A stretch of DNA of 64,000 nt, taken from the NCBI RefSeq assembly GCF_018304765.1, contig NZ_CP072643.1, positions 992,001 through 1,056,000 on the forward strand, in the 5' to 3' direction. The first letter of the stretch is position 1. Every line of letters starts with the position of its first letter. This DNA comes from Chloracidobacterium sp. N (GTDB lineage Bacteria > Acidobacteriota > Blastocatellia > Chloracidobacteriales > Chloracidobacteriaceae). Below are positions 28,363 through 37,106 of this stretch, one piece after another. A model generated the notes under the pieces. It ran no database searches. It saw nothing but the letters and a program-made list of their open reading frames with translations, and was not told the origin of the DNA. The translations under genes were made by a program, and so were the position numbers.

Positions 28363-28932
28363 ATGATGGCGGAAGACCTGTTCCGGCTCTATCAGGACAT
28401 GAGTCAGCGTAAGATTTGGCTGGCCTTCAAAGGGGCGATCTCGCAGGATGTCCTTGTGGAGCTGGGTACGCTGCTCAAAAACAAGTCGGTCCTTGACCGC
28501 AAGGTGAAAAAGGTTTTCGCCATTTTCATCGAGATGACCCAGAACATCCTGCATTATTCGGCCGAGACGGAAACCGTTCCCTTTGGGGGCAATGGGGCGG
28601 TTCATCCCGTCGGGGTCGGCGTGGTGGTCGTATCGGAATCGGCAGATGACTACTCAGTGTCAGCCGGCAATGTCGTCACGGCCGAGCAGATGGACTACCT
28701 GCGCGAGCAGTGTGAGCGCATCCACAACTCGGATGCCAGCCAGCTCAAGCAGTACTATGACGAGCGGCTCAAGGCGGAACATACCCGGGCTGGAAGCAAG
28801 GGGGCCGGGTTGGGCCTGATTGACATTGCCCGCAAGGCCGATTTTCCGCTGGACTATGAAATGCGCCCGATTGCTGACGGGCGGGCTTTCTTTGTTATCA
28901 CAGCGCGGATTGCCAAGACACTTTCCGCCTGA
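28363..28932 (+). CDS. siaB: SiaB-like kinase (DUF6272)
   Basis: A 189-residue protein of the SiaB family, a GHKL-like ATPase fold acting as SiaC kinase. Seen: LYQDMSQRKIWLAFKGAISQDVL, the N-box-like IFIEMTQNILHYS, GVGVVVVSE and the Gly-rich GSKGAGLGLIDIARKA. CTGGAGG precedes ATG 28363 (ATG 28366 is an alternative). It would phosphorylate SiaC and switch the cyclase off. The gene lies 37 bases after the cyclase gene. Confidence 0.8.
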   Translation: MMAEDLFRLYQDMSQRKIWLAFKGAISQDVLVELGTLLKNKSVLDRKVKKVFAIFIEMTQNILHYSAETETVPFGGNGAVHPVGVGVVVVSESADDYSVSAGNVVTAEQMDYLREQCERIHNSDASQLKQYYDERLKAEHTRAGSKGAGLGLIDIARKADFPLDYEMRPIADGRAFFVITARIAKTLSA

Positions 28933-28997
28933 TCGCCTGACGGCGACAGTGAACCCTTCACGGCCAACCCTTCGGATTCCCACCGGTCTGGACTGCC

Positions 28998-30041
28998 ATG
29001 GCGAAAGACTCCAACCATGCCAATGCGTTCGAGCTGTTTGCCGAGGAACGCGCGCTTGTGGCGGCCGCCCATGAACTGGTTCAGCAGGGTGAATTTTCAC
29101 CGGCGGAGTGGCAGTCCCACTATGCGAAGCTGCTCAGGAAGTATGAAACCCTGTTGCGCCAGGCCATCAAGATCACGGGTTCGGGCGATGCCATTCAGAG
29201 CCGTCTCATTCGGACCCAGGCTCAACTCGATGCGCGCAACACGGAACTGCGCCACGTCAACGACCGCCTGCGTGAACTGGACCGGGTCAAAGCGGCCTTT
29301 ACGGCCATGCTCGTCCATGACCTGAAATCGCCGCTGAGTGTCGTCAAAGCCACGCTTGAGCTTCTGGCCGAGGAACCGACGGTTTCCGGTGGCCCCTATG
29401 CCCAACTGGTCACGGCGGCCAGTCACAGCACGGAAACCATGCTGATGCTGATCAATGAGATGCTGGATGTGGCGCGGTCGGAAAGCCAGGAAATCACGCT
29501 GGAGAGCCGGCGCCTGGACCTCGTGACCTGCCTGAACGAACTCCTTGAGGAAGTGCGGGTGGCGGCGCGTCCAAAGCAGATTGATGTCCTGCTGATGTGC
29601 AGCCCGGTTCCGCCAGTTTTGGGAGACTGGTCGAAGCTGCGGCGGGTGCTGACCAATCTTACCTCCAACGCCATCAAGTTTACGCCGGTCGGTGGGCAGC
29701 TCCGGCTCAGTTGTCACGTGGAGGGCCACCCCGAAAAACCACGCCAGAAGCTGGTCATCATCCGCGTTGCCGACACCGGGGAAGGTATTCCCGAAGCCGA
29801 CCTGCCTTACATTTTTGACCCGTACCGCCAGGTGCAGGCTTCTGAGAAGAAAGGGCTTGGCGTCGGGTTGGGGTTGGCCATTGCCAAACGCATCACCGAA
29901 GCCCATGGCGGAACCATCGTGGTGGAAAGCCAGGTCGGACAGGGGACCTGCTTTACCATCACCCTGCCGGCGGCTGAAACAAGCATCCGCCTCACACCGG
30001 CGGCCGGTCTCGCCGCCCCAGGTGCTGAGAACCCGGCCTGA
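28998..30041 (+). CDS. Soluble sensor histidine kinase with a SiaD-like N-terminal stalk
   Basis: A 347-residue cytoplasmic histidine kinase. HisKA: AMLVHDLKSPLSVVKATLEL with His107. HATPase: N box LTNLTSNAIKFTP, G1 VADTGEGIPEADLPYIF and G2 GVGLGLAIAKRI. It has no membrane span and no PAS or receiver domain. Residues about 38-90 (HYAKLLRKYETLLRQAIKIT, then RNTELRHVN) line up with the stalk of the neighbouring SiaD-like cyclase (HYRFLSQKYRHAIRQLIKLT, then RNAELEQAR). This suggests it may also be a target of the SiaC-like protein. No response regulator gene is adjacent. It is the last gene of the operon. Confidence 0.85.
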   Translation: MAKDSNHANAFELFAEERALVAAAHELVQQGEFSPAEWQSHYAKLLRKYETLLRQAIKITGSGDAIQSRLIRTQAQLDARNTELRHVNDRLRELDRVKAAFTAMLVHDLKSPLSVVKATLELLAEEPTVSGGPYAQLVTAASHSTETMLMLINEMLDVARSESQEITLESRRLDLVTCLNELLEEVRVAARPKQIDVLLMCSPVPPVLGDWSKLRRVLTNLTSNAIKFTPVGGQLRLSCHVEGHPEKPRQKLVIIRVADTGEGIPEADLPYIFDPYRQVQASEKKGLGVGLGLAIAKRITEAHGGTIVVESQVGQGTCFTITLPAAETSIRLTPAAGLAAPGAENPA

Positions 30042-30248
30042 CGGTTGGCCGTCACGGTTGGCCGCCGGTCTGGGCCGCCCGTCTTGGGTTTTCGCGCTTT
30101 CACGACATTGGTATAGTCGCAGAACTGTCCGTTGCCCGCGCAAGCCGGATGGGCGGGGGACTGAGTGCGCGGGAACAATGGATGGCGATACCGGGTGATT
30201 GACCGTTCCCCGCCCTGTCTCCAGACAAGTCCTGGGAGTGCGTTTCTG

Positions 30249-30866
30249 ATGTTTGGCGTGCGTGTCGTGTTCTGTGCCTGTGTACTGTTTTCCGTCGTGG
30301 CTTCCGGTGCCGCCCATGCTTTTGGGGCAGGGCGTGTCGGGCAGGTAGCTCTCGGGCAGGTGGCGCCCTGGAAAAGCCAGTCGCCACAAAAACCGGCGCC
30401 GCCGCCCGGTGAACCGGACGGCGAGCCGGACGAAGCTCAAGAGCAGGCTGATGACTGGCGGGAGATGGGAACCCGCGATCCCCTTCTGGAAAAGCGGGCG
30501 CGCAAGAACATCGAGGTGGCGGAATTTTATGCCCGCCAGAAGAACTTCCGGGCCTCCATCAACCGGCTGACGGAAATCTATGAGGTGTATCCGCAGTTTA
30601 CACGCTTTGACCGGATTCTCTTTCTGCTCGGGAAGTATCATCTGGGGCAGCGCCGTCTTCTGGAAGATGAGGCGAAGCGACTGCGGAAGCAGGGGCAGGG
30701 GGATGAGGGACAGCGCAAAGCGGACGAAGCGCGCACCCACGATGCTGAAGCCCGCCGCTACTTTTCCGAGCTGCTCGAACGTTTCCCGGAAAGCGAGCTG
30801 GTCAAGGATACCCGTAAGGAACTGGAGCGTCTTTCATCGCTGGCGTCTCCTCTCCCGCCATTCTGA
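30249..30866 (+). CDS. BamD-like TPR protein of the envelope
   Basis: A 205-residue exported protein: signal sequence (1 to about 24, VFCACVLFSVVASGAAHA), a Pro/Glu-rich linker, then TPR-like helices (NIEVAEFYARQKNFRASINR, YFSELLERFPESELVKDTRK) as in BamD/YfiO, the assembly factor for outer-membrane barrels. It is somewhat short and the charged insert between repeats is longer than usual. ATG 30249 begins the signal peptide; the frame is open from 30165. A TATAGT at 30112-30117 may be its -10 element, with a poor -35. Confidence 0.65.
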   Translation: MFGVRVVFCACVLFSVVASGAAHAFGAGRVGQVALGQVAPWKSQSPQKPAPPPGEPDGEPDEAQEQADDWREMGTRDPLLEKRARKNIEVAEFYARQKNFRASINRLTEIYEVYPQFTRFDRILFLLGKYHLGQRRLLEDEAKRLRKQGQGDEGQRKADEARTHDAEARRYFSELLERFPESELVKDTRKELERLSSLASPLPPF

Positions 30867-30899
30867 GACGGCTATGTTTTCACTTGTGATCTTGTAACC

Positions 30900-31934
30900 A
30901 TGCTTGAAGTGCTTCAGGTGCGGCCCCAGGCCGGTGTGCCGGGCGGCCTTATCATCATTGACTGTCGGGGATTCGATGCCTCGGACTATGCCGACTGTGA
31001 GGTGTTGTTCGGTGAGACGCCGAGCCGCATCGTCAGCGCCTCGCCCGACCGGGTACTGGTCACGGTGCCTGACGATGTGACCAAAGCTGACCGTCTGTCG
31101 GGCCTGCAACTGATGTCCGCCGGGCAAACCAGCCCCCGCATGCCCTTTCTCGTTGCCGAGCTTTTGGCCGAAAACCTGCATCCGGTGGCCAATCCGGTCT
31201 GTGACCCCGAAACCGGGGCGATATTCACCACGATTTCCGGCGCACGGGGCAAAAAAGTCGAAGTGTCGGTGTGGCGCATCAGCCAGGATGGTCAGTCCAC
31301 GCCCTTTCTGGACAACATCATCAACCCGACGGGGCTGGCCATGGACCGCGAGGGGACGCTCTACGTCACGAGCCGGAATGATGGGACACTCTACCGGGTG
31401 TCTCCGTTCCGGGAAGTCGTGCCCGTGGCCGAAAACCTGGGGATTGCCACCGGGCTGGCCATTGACCGGATGGGCAATCTGTTTGTCGGCGACCGGCAGG
31501 GGACGATTTACCGGGTGACGCCGTTTGGTGAGGCCAGCCCTCACGCCCGCCTCGAACCGAGCATGGCCGCCTATCATCTGGCTTTCTCGCCGGATGGATA
31601 CCTCTACGTGACGGCCCCGACGCTGGCCGGCACCCGCGAAAGCATCTATCGGGTGACACCGGCCGGGCAGGTCGAGCCGTGGTTCATCGGGCTGGGGCGG
31701 CCGCAGGGGCTGGCCTTCGACCAGGCCGGCAATGCCTATGTCTGTGCCAGTCTCAATGGATTGCGGGGCGTCATCAAAATCACGCCCGATGCCCAGGAGG
31801 CTGAGCCCTTCATCGCCGGCGCCCGGCTGGTCGGACTCACCTTCGACAATCGCGGCAATGCCATTCTCGCTTCCAACCATGAAATCTATCGGGTTCCGGT
31901 CGGGGTCATTGGCTACGATCCCACCCGCGCCTGA
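30900..31934 (+). CDS. IPT/TIG plus NHL/SMP-30-like beta-propeller protein
   Basis: 344 residues. Residues 1 to about 85 look like an IPT/TIG immunoglobulin-like domain (GGLIIIDCRGFD, VTVPDDVTKADRLSG). The rest is a repeat of GLAxDxxGxLYVxxxxxGTIYRVxPxG blades, typical of NHL/SMP-30 propellers. No signal peptide is seen, so it may be cytoplasmic. The role is unknown; such propellers bind proteins or small ligands. Its stop overlaps an in-frame ATG of the next gene. Confidence 0.7.
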   Translation: MLEVLQVRPQAGVPGGLIIIDCRGFDASDYADCEVLFGETPSRIVSASPDRVLVTVPDDVTKADRLSGLQLMSAGQTSPRMPFLVAELLAENLHPVANPVCDPETGAIFTTISGARGKKVEVSVWRISQDGQSTPFLDNIINPTGLAMDREGTLYVTSRNDGTLYRVSPFREVVPVAENLGIATGLAIDRMGNLFVGDRQGTIYRVTPFGEASPHARLEPSMAAYHLAFSPDGYLYVTAPTLAGTRESIYRVTPAGQVEPWFIGLGRPQGLAFDQAGNAYVCASLNGLRGVIKITPDAQEAEPFIAGARLVGLTFDNRGNAILASNHEIYRVPVGVIGYDPTRA

Positions 31935-31957
31935 TGGACAGTTTTCCGAGAGGCACC

Positions 31958-32668
31958 ATGCAAGGTATTCATCTGGGGAACATCGTCCTGGGCTTTGTCG
32001 CGTTCCTCTTTTCGCTGTGTGTCCACGAATTTGCCCATGCCTGGACGACGGAGCGCTTCGGGGATGACACCGGGCGCTACCAGGGCCGTATCACCCTTGA
32101 CCCCCGGGCCCACATTGACCCCATCGGCTCGATCCTCTTTCCGCTGCTCGGTTTGGTTGGGGGTGGTTTTATCTTCGGCTGGGCCAAACCGGTCGAGGTC
32201 AATCCCAGTCGTTGGAAGAACAAGGTTGTCGCCAACATCGTGGTGTCGGCGGCCGGCCCCATCAGCAACCTGCTGCTGGCCCTTGGCGCGGTGCTGCTGC
32301 TCAAGCTTCTGGTGGTCACGGGGGGCATCGGGCGGGGCGATGTGCTGGGCATGTTCAGCGGCCGCGAACTGGCTGATCCCCAGGCGCTGCTGGGTTTGGC
32401 TGAGCCGGTGCTGATTTTTCTGCGGATGATGATCATCATCAACCTGCTGCTGGCCGTCTTCAACATGTTGCCCATCCCCCCGCTGGACGGCAGCCACATC
32501 CTGTCGAGCCTGCTCAGTGTGGTGAGTGTGCCGCTGATGGAAGCGTATGAAAGCCTGCGTCCGTATGGCTTTTTCATCATCATTCTGGCTTCTCTGACCG
32601 GCCTGCTGGCGCAAGTCTATCTGCCGCTGATGAGATTTTTCCTGGTATTGCTGTTCAGTCTGCTCTGA
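31958..32668 (+). CDS. M50-family site-2-type membrane protease
   Basis: A 236-residue membrane metalloprotease of the YwhC/YdiL-like M50 group. HEFAH in the first helix region gives the zinc His residues and catalytic Glu; PPLDGSHIL near the end supplies the third ligand Asp. About five or six membrane helices. ATG 31958 is preferred because GAGAGG (31948-31953) stands in front of it; ATG 31934 overlaps the previous stop. Substrate unknown. Confidence 0.85.
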   Translation: MQGIHLGNIVLGFVAFLFSLCVHEFAHAWTTERFGDDTGRYQGRITLDPRAHIDPIGSILFPLLGLVGGGFIFGWAKPVEVNPSRWKNKVVANIVVSAAGPISNLLLALGAVLLLKLLVVTGGIGRGDVLGMFSGRELADPQALLGLAEPVLIFLRMMIIINLLLAVFNMLPIPPLDGSHILSSLLSVVSVPLMEAYESLRPYGFFIIILASLTGLLAQVYLPLMRFFLVLLFSLL

Positions 32669-32713
32669 ACGACCGGACTGGGACGACCGCCCCACTTCCG
32701 GTGGTCCACACCG

Positions 32714-33529
32714 ATGTCACCCATGGCGATGCACCTGCGGCCACCTGCTGAAACCAGACCGGGCGAAGCCGAAACGGCGGCCGTTCCCGAAGACAGCCGC
32801 CCCGGAGACTACCGGGTGCGGCTGGAAGTCTTTGAAGGCCCGCTCGACCTGCTGCTCTATCTCATCAGGCGCCATGAACTCGACATTACCGACATCCCCA
32901 TGGCGCGGATTACGGCTGAATATCTTGCTTACATCCAGGCGCTGCGCGAACTGGACTTCGATGTTGCCGGTGAGTTTCTCGTCATGGCGGCCACGCTGAT
33001 CCACATCAAGTCCCGGATGCTCCTGCCCACGCCAGCCGAACCTTCCGCCGAAGCCGTTGCCGACGACCCACGGGCGGAACTGGTGCGCCAGCTTCTGGAG
33101 CACCGGCGCTACCGGGCAGCGGCCGAGGACCTGTGGATGCGGTACGAGCTGGAGCAGGGCGTCTATAGCCGTCGCACTTGCGAAACCGCCGCCCCGGAAG
33201 AAGTCAACGTCACGGTTTTTGACCTGCTGGAAACATTCAAACGCATTCTCGACCGCCGCCGCCGGCAGCTTGAACTGACGATTGCCCACGAAGCCATGAC
33301 CCAGGCGCAAAAGCTGGCCGAGCTGCGGGGGCTGCTCGCTGAACAGCCGCGCCTCGATGTGACCCGGCTCTTTGAAGCGGCCCGGACGAAACGCGAAATG
33401 GTCTGCCTGTTTCTGGCCATTCTGGAGTTGCTGCGGGAAGGTACGGTGCGCTTCATTCAGACGGAGACCTTCGGTAGCATCCATCTCGAACGGGTAGCCG
33501 TGACGGTAGAAGCCACCCCAGCCCTATGA
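32714..33529 (+). CDS. scpA: Segregation and condensation protein A
   Basis: A 271-residue kleisin of the SMC-ScpAB condensin. After a variable N-terminal 32 residues comes the ScpA motif VFEGPLDLLLYLIRRHELDI, then FLVMAATLIHIKSRMLLP, and a C-terminal winged helix ending REGTVRFIQTETFGSIHLE. It bridges SMC heads during chromosome segregation. The last bases overlap scpB as ATGA, the usual gene pair. Confidence 0.95.
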   Translation: MSPMAMHLRPPAETRPGEAETAAVPEDSRPGDYRVRLEVFEGPLDLLLYLIRRHELDITDIPMARITAEYLAYIQALRELDFDVAGEFLVMAATLIHIKSRMLLPTPAEPSAEAVADDPRAELVRQLLEHRRYRAAAEDLWMRYELEQGVYSRRTCETAAPEEVNVTVFDLLETFKRILDRRRRQLELTIAHEAMTQAQKLAELRGLLAEQPRLDVTRLFEAARTKREMVCLFLAILELLREGTVRFIQTETFGSIHLERVAVTVEATPAL

Positions 33530-34059
33530 CCCCTGAAACGCTCAAGCCGATTCTGGAAACCCTCATCTATGTGGCCGAGGAGCCGCTGACACGGAAGCAA
33601 ATGGCTGAACTGCTGCCGGAAGCGACTCCGGCCGACATTGACGCGGCACTGCACAGCCTGGTCAACGACTACGCCGGGCGCGGACTGGTGCTGCGCGAGA
33701 TTGCCGGTGGCTGGCAACTCGCCACGCGCCCGGAGCTGAGCGAATACGTCCGGCGCTACCACCGCGCGCGCCCGGCGGCACGGCTTTCCTTGGCGGCGCT
33801 GGAGACCCTGGCCGTGATTGCCTACAAGCAGCCGATTACCATTCCCGAAATCCTGGAGATTCGCGGGGTGAGTTCGTCTTCCGCCATCAAGACGCTGCTC
33901 GACCGGAAGCTCATCGTGCCCAAGGGGCGCAAAGAGTGTGTCGGGCGTCCCATTTTGTACGGCACGTCAAAGGAATTTCTGGTGCAGTTTGGGTTGAAGG
34001 ATTTGAGTGTGCTGCCCAGTCTGGAAGACCTGGCCGAACTCGACGCTCCAACGACCTGA
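33526..34059 (+). CDS. scpB: Segregation and condensation protein B
   Basis: A 177-residue ScpB with two winged-helix domains: ILETLIYVAEEPLT at the start, then ALETLAVIAYKQPITIPEILEIRGV and a C-terminal GRPILYGTSKEFLVQFGL. It dimerises and binds ScpA. It is translationally coupled to scpA by an ATGA overlap. The length is typical. Confidence 0.95.
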   Translation: MTPETLKPILETLIYVAEEPLTRKQMAELLPEATPADIDAALHSLVNDYAGRGLVLREIAGGWQLATRPELSEYVRRYHRARPAARLSLAALETLAVIAYKQPITIPEILEIRGVSSSSAIKTLLDRKLIVPKGRKECVGRPILYGTSKEFLVQFGLKDLSVLPSLEDLAELDAPTT

Positions 34060-34133
34060 GTGGCATCATCGGCGGAAGGCTGTGGTCAGGCTGCCGGTTG
34101 CCCATCAGGAACAACGGTTACACGGGAGAAAGC

Positions 34134-34736
34134 ATGTCTGAGAAACGTTTGCTGATGACGGTTCTGATGTCGCCCGACATGGCGAATTTTTCCGGCCACG
34201 TCCACGGCGGGGCCATGTTGCGGCTGCTTGACCAGGTGGCCTATGCCTGCGCGTCACGCTATTCAGGCAGTTATGTCGTGACCGTTTCGGTGGACCAGGT
34301 GGTGTTTCGCGAGCCGGTTCACGTCGGTGAACTGGTGACGTTTCGCGCTTCAGTCAACTACACGGGCCGGACTTCCATGGAGATTGGCATTCGCGTCGAG
34401 GCCGAAAACATCCGCGAGCGCACGTCACGCCACGTCATGACGTGCTATTTCACGATGGTGGCCGTGGATGAGCAGGGACATCCGCGTCCTATCCCGCCGG
34501 TCCCGATTGAAACCCAGGATGACCGGCGCCGGTGGGCCGCCGCGAAGCTCCGGCGGCAGTACCGGAAGGAGATTGAACAGCACAGCCTCGAAATCCGGCA
34601 GCATCCGCAGGAACTCATGCAGGAAATGCTGGAATCCCATGCCGTGGCCCAGCACGCCGCCGAACGGCTTGGAGCGTTGCCGCCGGAGGCGCCGCCCCTT
34701 TCCTCGTCCGCGGCACCGGCCGAAACGGGTTCATAA
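34134..34736 (+). CDS. Acyl-CoA thioesterase, hotdog fold
   Basis: A 200-residue protein whose first 125 residues are a YciA/ACOT-like hotdog domain: HVHGGAMLRLLDQVAYACA (helix with the catalytic Asp), VDQVVFREPVHVGELVTF and HVMTCYFTMVAVD. The last 70 residues are charged and helical, longer than in YciA. It should hydrolyse acyl-CoAs in the cytoplasm. GGGAGA precedes ATG 34134; the frame is open upstream to 33936 without similarity. It is followed 8 bases later by a pseudouridine synthase gene. Confidence 0.85.
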   Translation: MSEKRLLMTVLMSPDMANFSGHVHGGAMLRLLDQVAYACASRYSGSYVVTVSVDQVVFREPVHVGELVTFRASVNYTGRTSMEIGIRVEAENIRERTSRHVMTCYFTMVAVDEQGHPRPIPPVPIETQDDRRRWAAAKLRRQYRKEIEQHSLEIRQHPQELMQEMLESHAVAQHAAERLGALPPEAPPLSSSAAPAETGS

Positions 34737-34743
34737 CGCCGCC

Positions 34744-35763
34744 ATGCAGGAACGGTTACAGAAACTCATCGCCGCCGCCGGACTGGCCTCCCGGCGGGAA
34801 GCCGAAATGTGGATTCAGAACGGGCTGGTGACGGTCAACGGCCAGGTCGTGGACACGCTGGGGGCCAAAGCCGACCCCGAACACGACGCCATCAAGGTCA
34901 AGGGCCGGCTCATCAACCCGAAGCTGGCGCAGCGGAAGCTGGTCTATTACCTGCTCAACAAGCCGAAGGGGTATTTGTCGAGCCTCTCCGACCCGGAGCA
35001 GCGCCCCCTCGTGACGGACCTGCTGCCCAAGGGCGCGCCACGTGTACATCCGGTCGGTCGCCTTGATTTCAACACCGAAGGGCTGCTCATCCTGACCAAT
35101 GACGGCGCGTTGACCAACCTTGTGACCAAAGCCGGCGATCACTGTCCGAAGGTCTATCACGTCAAGGTCAAGGGAACGCCCGGCCCCGCCCAGCTTGAAC
35201 GGCTGCAACATGGCATGACCATTGACGGGGAAGTGCACCGGATTGCGCACCTGACGCCCCTCGACCACACGGATTACGACAACACCTGGTATGAACTCGT
35301 GCTGCACGAAGGGAAAAACAACCAGATTCGGCGGATGTTCGACGCCATCGGGCATTCCGTGCTCAAACTCCGGCGCGTGGCCATCGGCCACCTGACCGAT
35401 GCCGGACTGCCGGTCGGAGCCGTCCGGGAGTTGACCCCGGCTGAAGTGCAGCGGTTCTTCTCGAAGCGGAAAATTGCCCCACGGGTGGTCGCCAAAAAGG
35501 CCGCAACGAAAAAACTCGGCAAGCCCCGTCCGGTCGGGGAAGCCAAAGCCCGTCAGCGTGAGCGGCTGGCAACGACCATCGGACGCACTGCCCAGCCGCC
35601 AGCCAAACCATCCCGACGGCCGGCTCGTCAGACTGCCGAACCGACCGCTTCAGAGCGGGGAGCCCCCAGATCGGCCCCGGCTGCGCGCACCCGGACGCCC
35701 CCCAAATCCGGTGGGAAAAACGGTTCTGCTCCAGCCCGTCCCGCGTCACGGAGGAAGTCATGA
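34744..35763 (+). CDS. rluB: RluB/RsuA-family pseudouridine synthase
   Basis: 339 residues: an N-terminal S4 RNA-binding domain (ERLQKLIAAAGLASRREAE, then VNGQVV) and a catalytic domain with the active-site Asp in VGRLDFNTEGLLI and the motif EGKNNQIRRMF. Family members modify 23S or 16S rRNA. The final 90 residues form a Lys/Arg/Pro/Ala-rich disordered tail, common in GC-rich genomes. Its stop overlaps the phosphofructokinase start (ATGA). Confidence 0.9.
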   Translation: MQERLQKLIAAAGLASRREAEMWIQNGLVTVNGQVVDTLGAKADPEHDAIKVKGRLINPKLAQRKLVYYLLNKPKGYLSSLSDPEQRPLVTDLLPKGAPRVHPVGRLDFNTEGLLILTNDGALTNLVTKAGDHCPKVYHVKVKGTPGPAQLERLQHGMTIDGEVHRIAHLTPLDHTDYDNTWYELVLHEGKNNQIRRMFDAIGHSVLKLRRVAIGHLTDAGLPVGAVRELTPAEVQRFFSKRKIAPRVVAKKAATKKLGKPRPVGEAKARQRERLATTIGRTAQPPAKPSRRPARQTAEPTASERGAPRSAPAARTRTPPKSGGKNGSAPARPASRRKS

Positions 35764-37106
35764 CGTTGCCCAAACCCGAAGACCTCATCATTCACTCGCT
35801 GGGGGAGTGTCGGTTTCCGTCGCCGCTCCAGCTTGGCGCGGCTTCCGGTGAATACCACGGGGAGTTTATGTCCGACGCCGCCAAAGTCCGCTTCCATGTC
35901 GAACTGGAACGTCTGGAAGGGCGTCCCGATGACCTGTTCTTCGAGCGGGCCGGCCCACGGGAGCGGCTTTTTTTTGATCCCTCCAAGGTCAAAGCCGCCA
36001 TTGTCACCTGCGGCGGGCTGTGTCCGGGCATCAACAACGTCATCCGGTCGGTTTTTCTGTCCCTCAAGTACAACTACGGCGTCCCGGAAGTCTATGGCAT
36101 CCGCTATGGCTACCGGGGCCTGAATCCGGCCTATGGCGACGGATTCATCCGCCTGACGCACGAGATGGTGGAAAACATCCACCTGCACGGGGGCACATTT
36201 CTGGGGTCATCCCGTGGGCCGCAGCCGGTGGAAGTCATGCTCGACACCCTGGCCGACCGTGGCATTGACATGCTGTTTTGTGTCGGCGGCGATGGAACAC
36301 AGCGCGGCGCTGACGCTCTGGCCCAGGCGGCCCGCCGACGCAACCTGCCGCTGGCCGTGGTCGGAATTCCCAAAACCATTGACAACGACATCCCCTACGT
36401 CTTTCGCTCCTTCGGCTACGGCACGGCCGTCGAAAAAGCGCGTGAAGTCATTGCCGGGGCCCATGCCGAAGCCAAGGGCGCGCCCAATGGCATCGTCATC
36501 GTCAAGCTTATGGGCCGCAATGCCGGTTTCATCGCGGCTGGCGCCACGACGGCCAGCCAGGAAGTCAACTTTGCCTTCATTCCCGAACTGCCCTTCGATC
36601 TCGACCCGCCCAACGGCTTTCTGGCGCACCTGGAAACGCGGGTGCTCCAGCGCGGGCACGCCGTCATCGTCGTGGCCGAAGGGGCCGGGCAACACCTGTT
36701 CGGCAATCTGCCGGTTGAACGCGACGCCTCCGGCAACATCAAGCACCACGACATCGGGACGTACCTGCGCGACCGCATCATCGCCTACTTCCGTGAGCGC
36801 CGCATCGAGGCGAATGTCAAATACATCGATCCGAGCTATCTCATTCGGAGTGTCCCGGCCAACTGTGACGACGCCCAGTTGAGTGACCGCTTTGCGCGGT
36901 ACGCCGTGCACGCCGCCATGGCCGGAAAGACGGATTTGCTCATCGGATACTGGCATGGGCTGTTCGTCCACGTGCCGATGCACCTGGTGACCAGCCAGAA
37001 GAAACACCTCTCGCCCAAAAGCAGCCTGTGGCTTTCGGTCCTGGCGGCAACCGGGCAGCCGGTACTCATGGTCAACGAACCAGTCCCGGAAACAACGGCG
37101 TCATGA
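35760..37106 (+). CDS. ATP-dependent-type 6-phosphofructokinase
   Basis: A 448-residue PFK of the longer clade shared by plants and several bacteria. Motifs: CGGLCPGINNVIR, GGDGTQRGADAL, PKTIDNDIPY (with catalytic Asp) and MGRNAGFIAAGAT. GGDGT rather than GGDDS favours ATP over pyrophosphate as donor. It phosphorylates fructose-6-phosphate in glycolysis. ATGA overlaps join it to both neighbours (pseudouridine synthase before, pyrD after). Confidence 0.9.
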   Translation: MTLPKPEDLIIHSLGECRFPSPLQLGAASGEYHGEFMSDAAKVRFHVELERLEGRPDDLFFERAGPRERLFFDPSKVKAAIVTCGGLCPGINNVIRSVFLSLKYNYGVPEVYGIRYGYRGLNPAYGDGFIRLTHEMVENIHLHGGTFLGSSRGPQPVEVMLDTLADRGIDMLFCVGGDGTQRGADALAQAARRRNLPLAVVGIPKTIDNDIPYVFRSFGYGTAVEKAREVIAGAHAEAKGAPNGIVIVKLMGRNAGFIAAGATTASQEVNFAFIPELPFDLDPPNGFLAHLETRVLQRGHAVIVVAEGAGQHLFGNLPVERDASGNIKHHDIGTYLRDRIIAYFRERRIEANVKYIDPSYLIRSVPANCDDAQLSDRFARYAVHAAMAGKTDLLIGYWHGLFVHVPMHLVTSQKKHLSPKSSLWLSVLAATGQPVLMVNEPVPETTAS

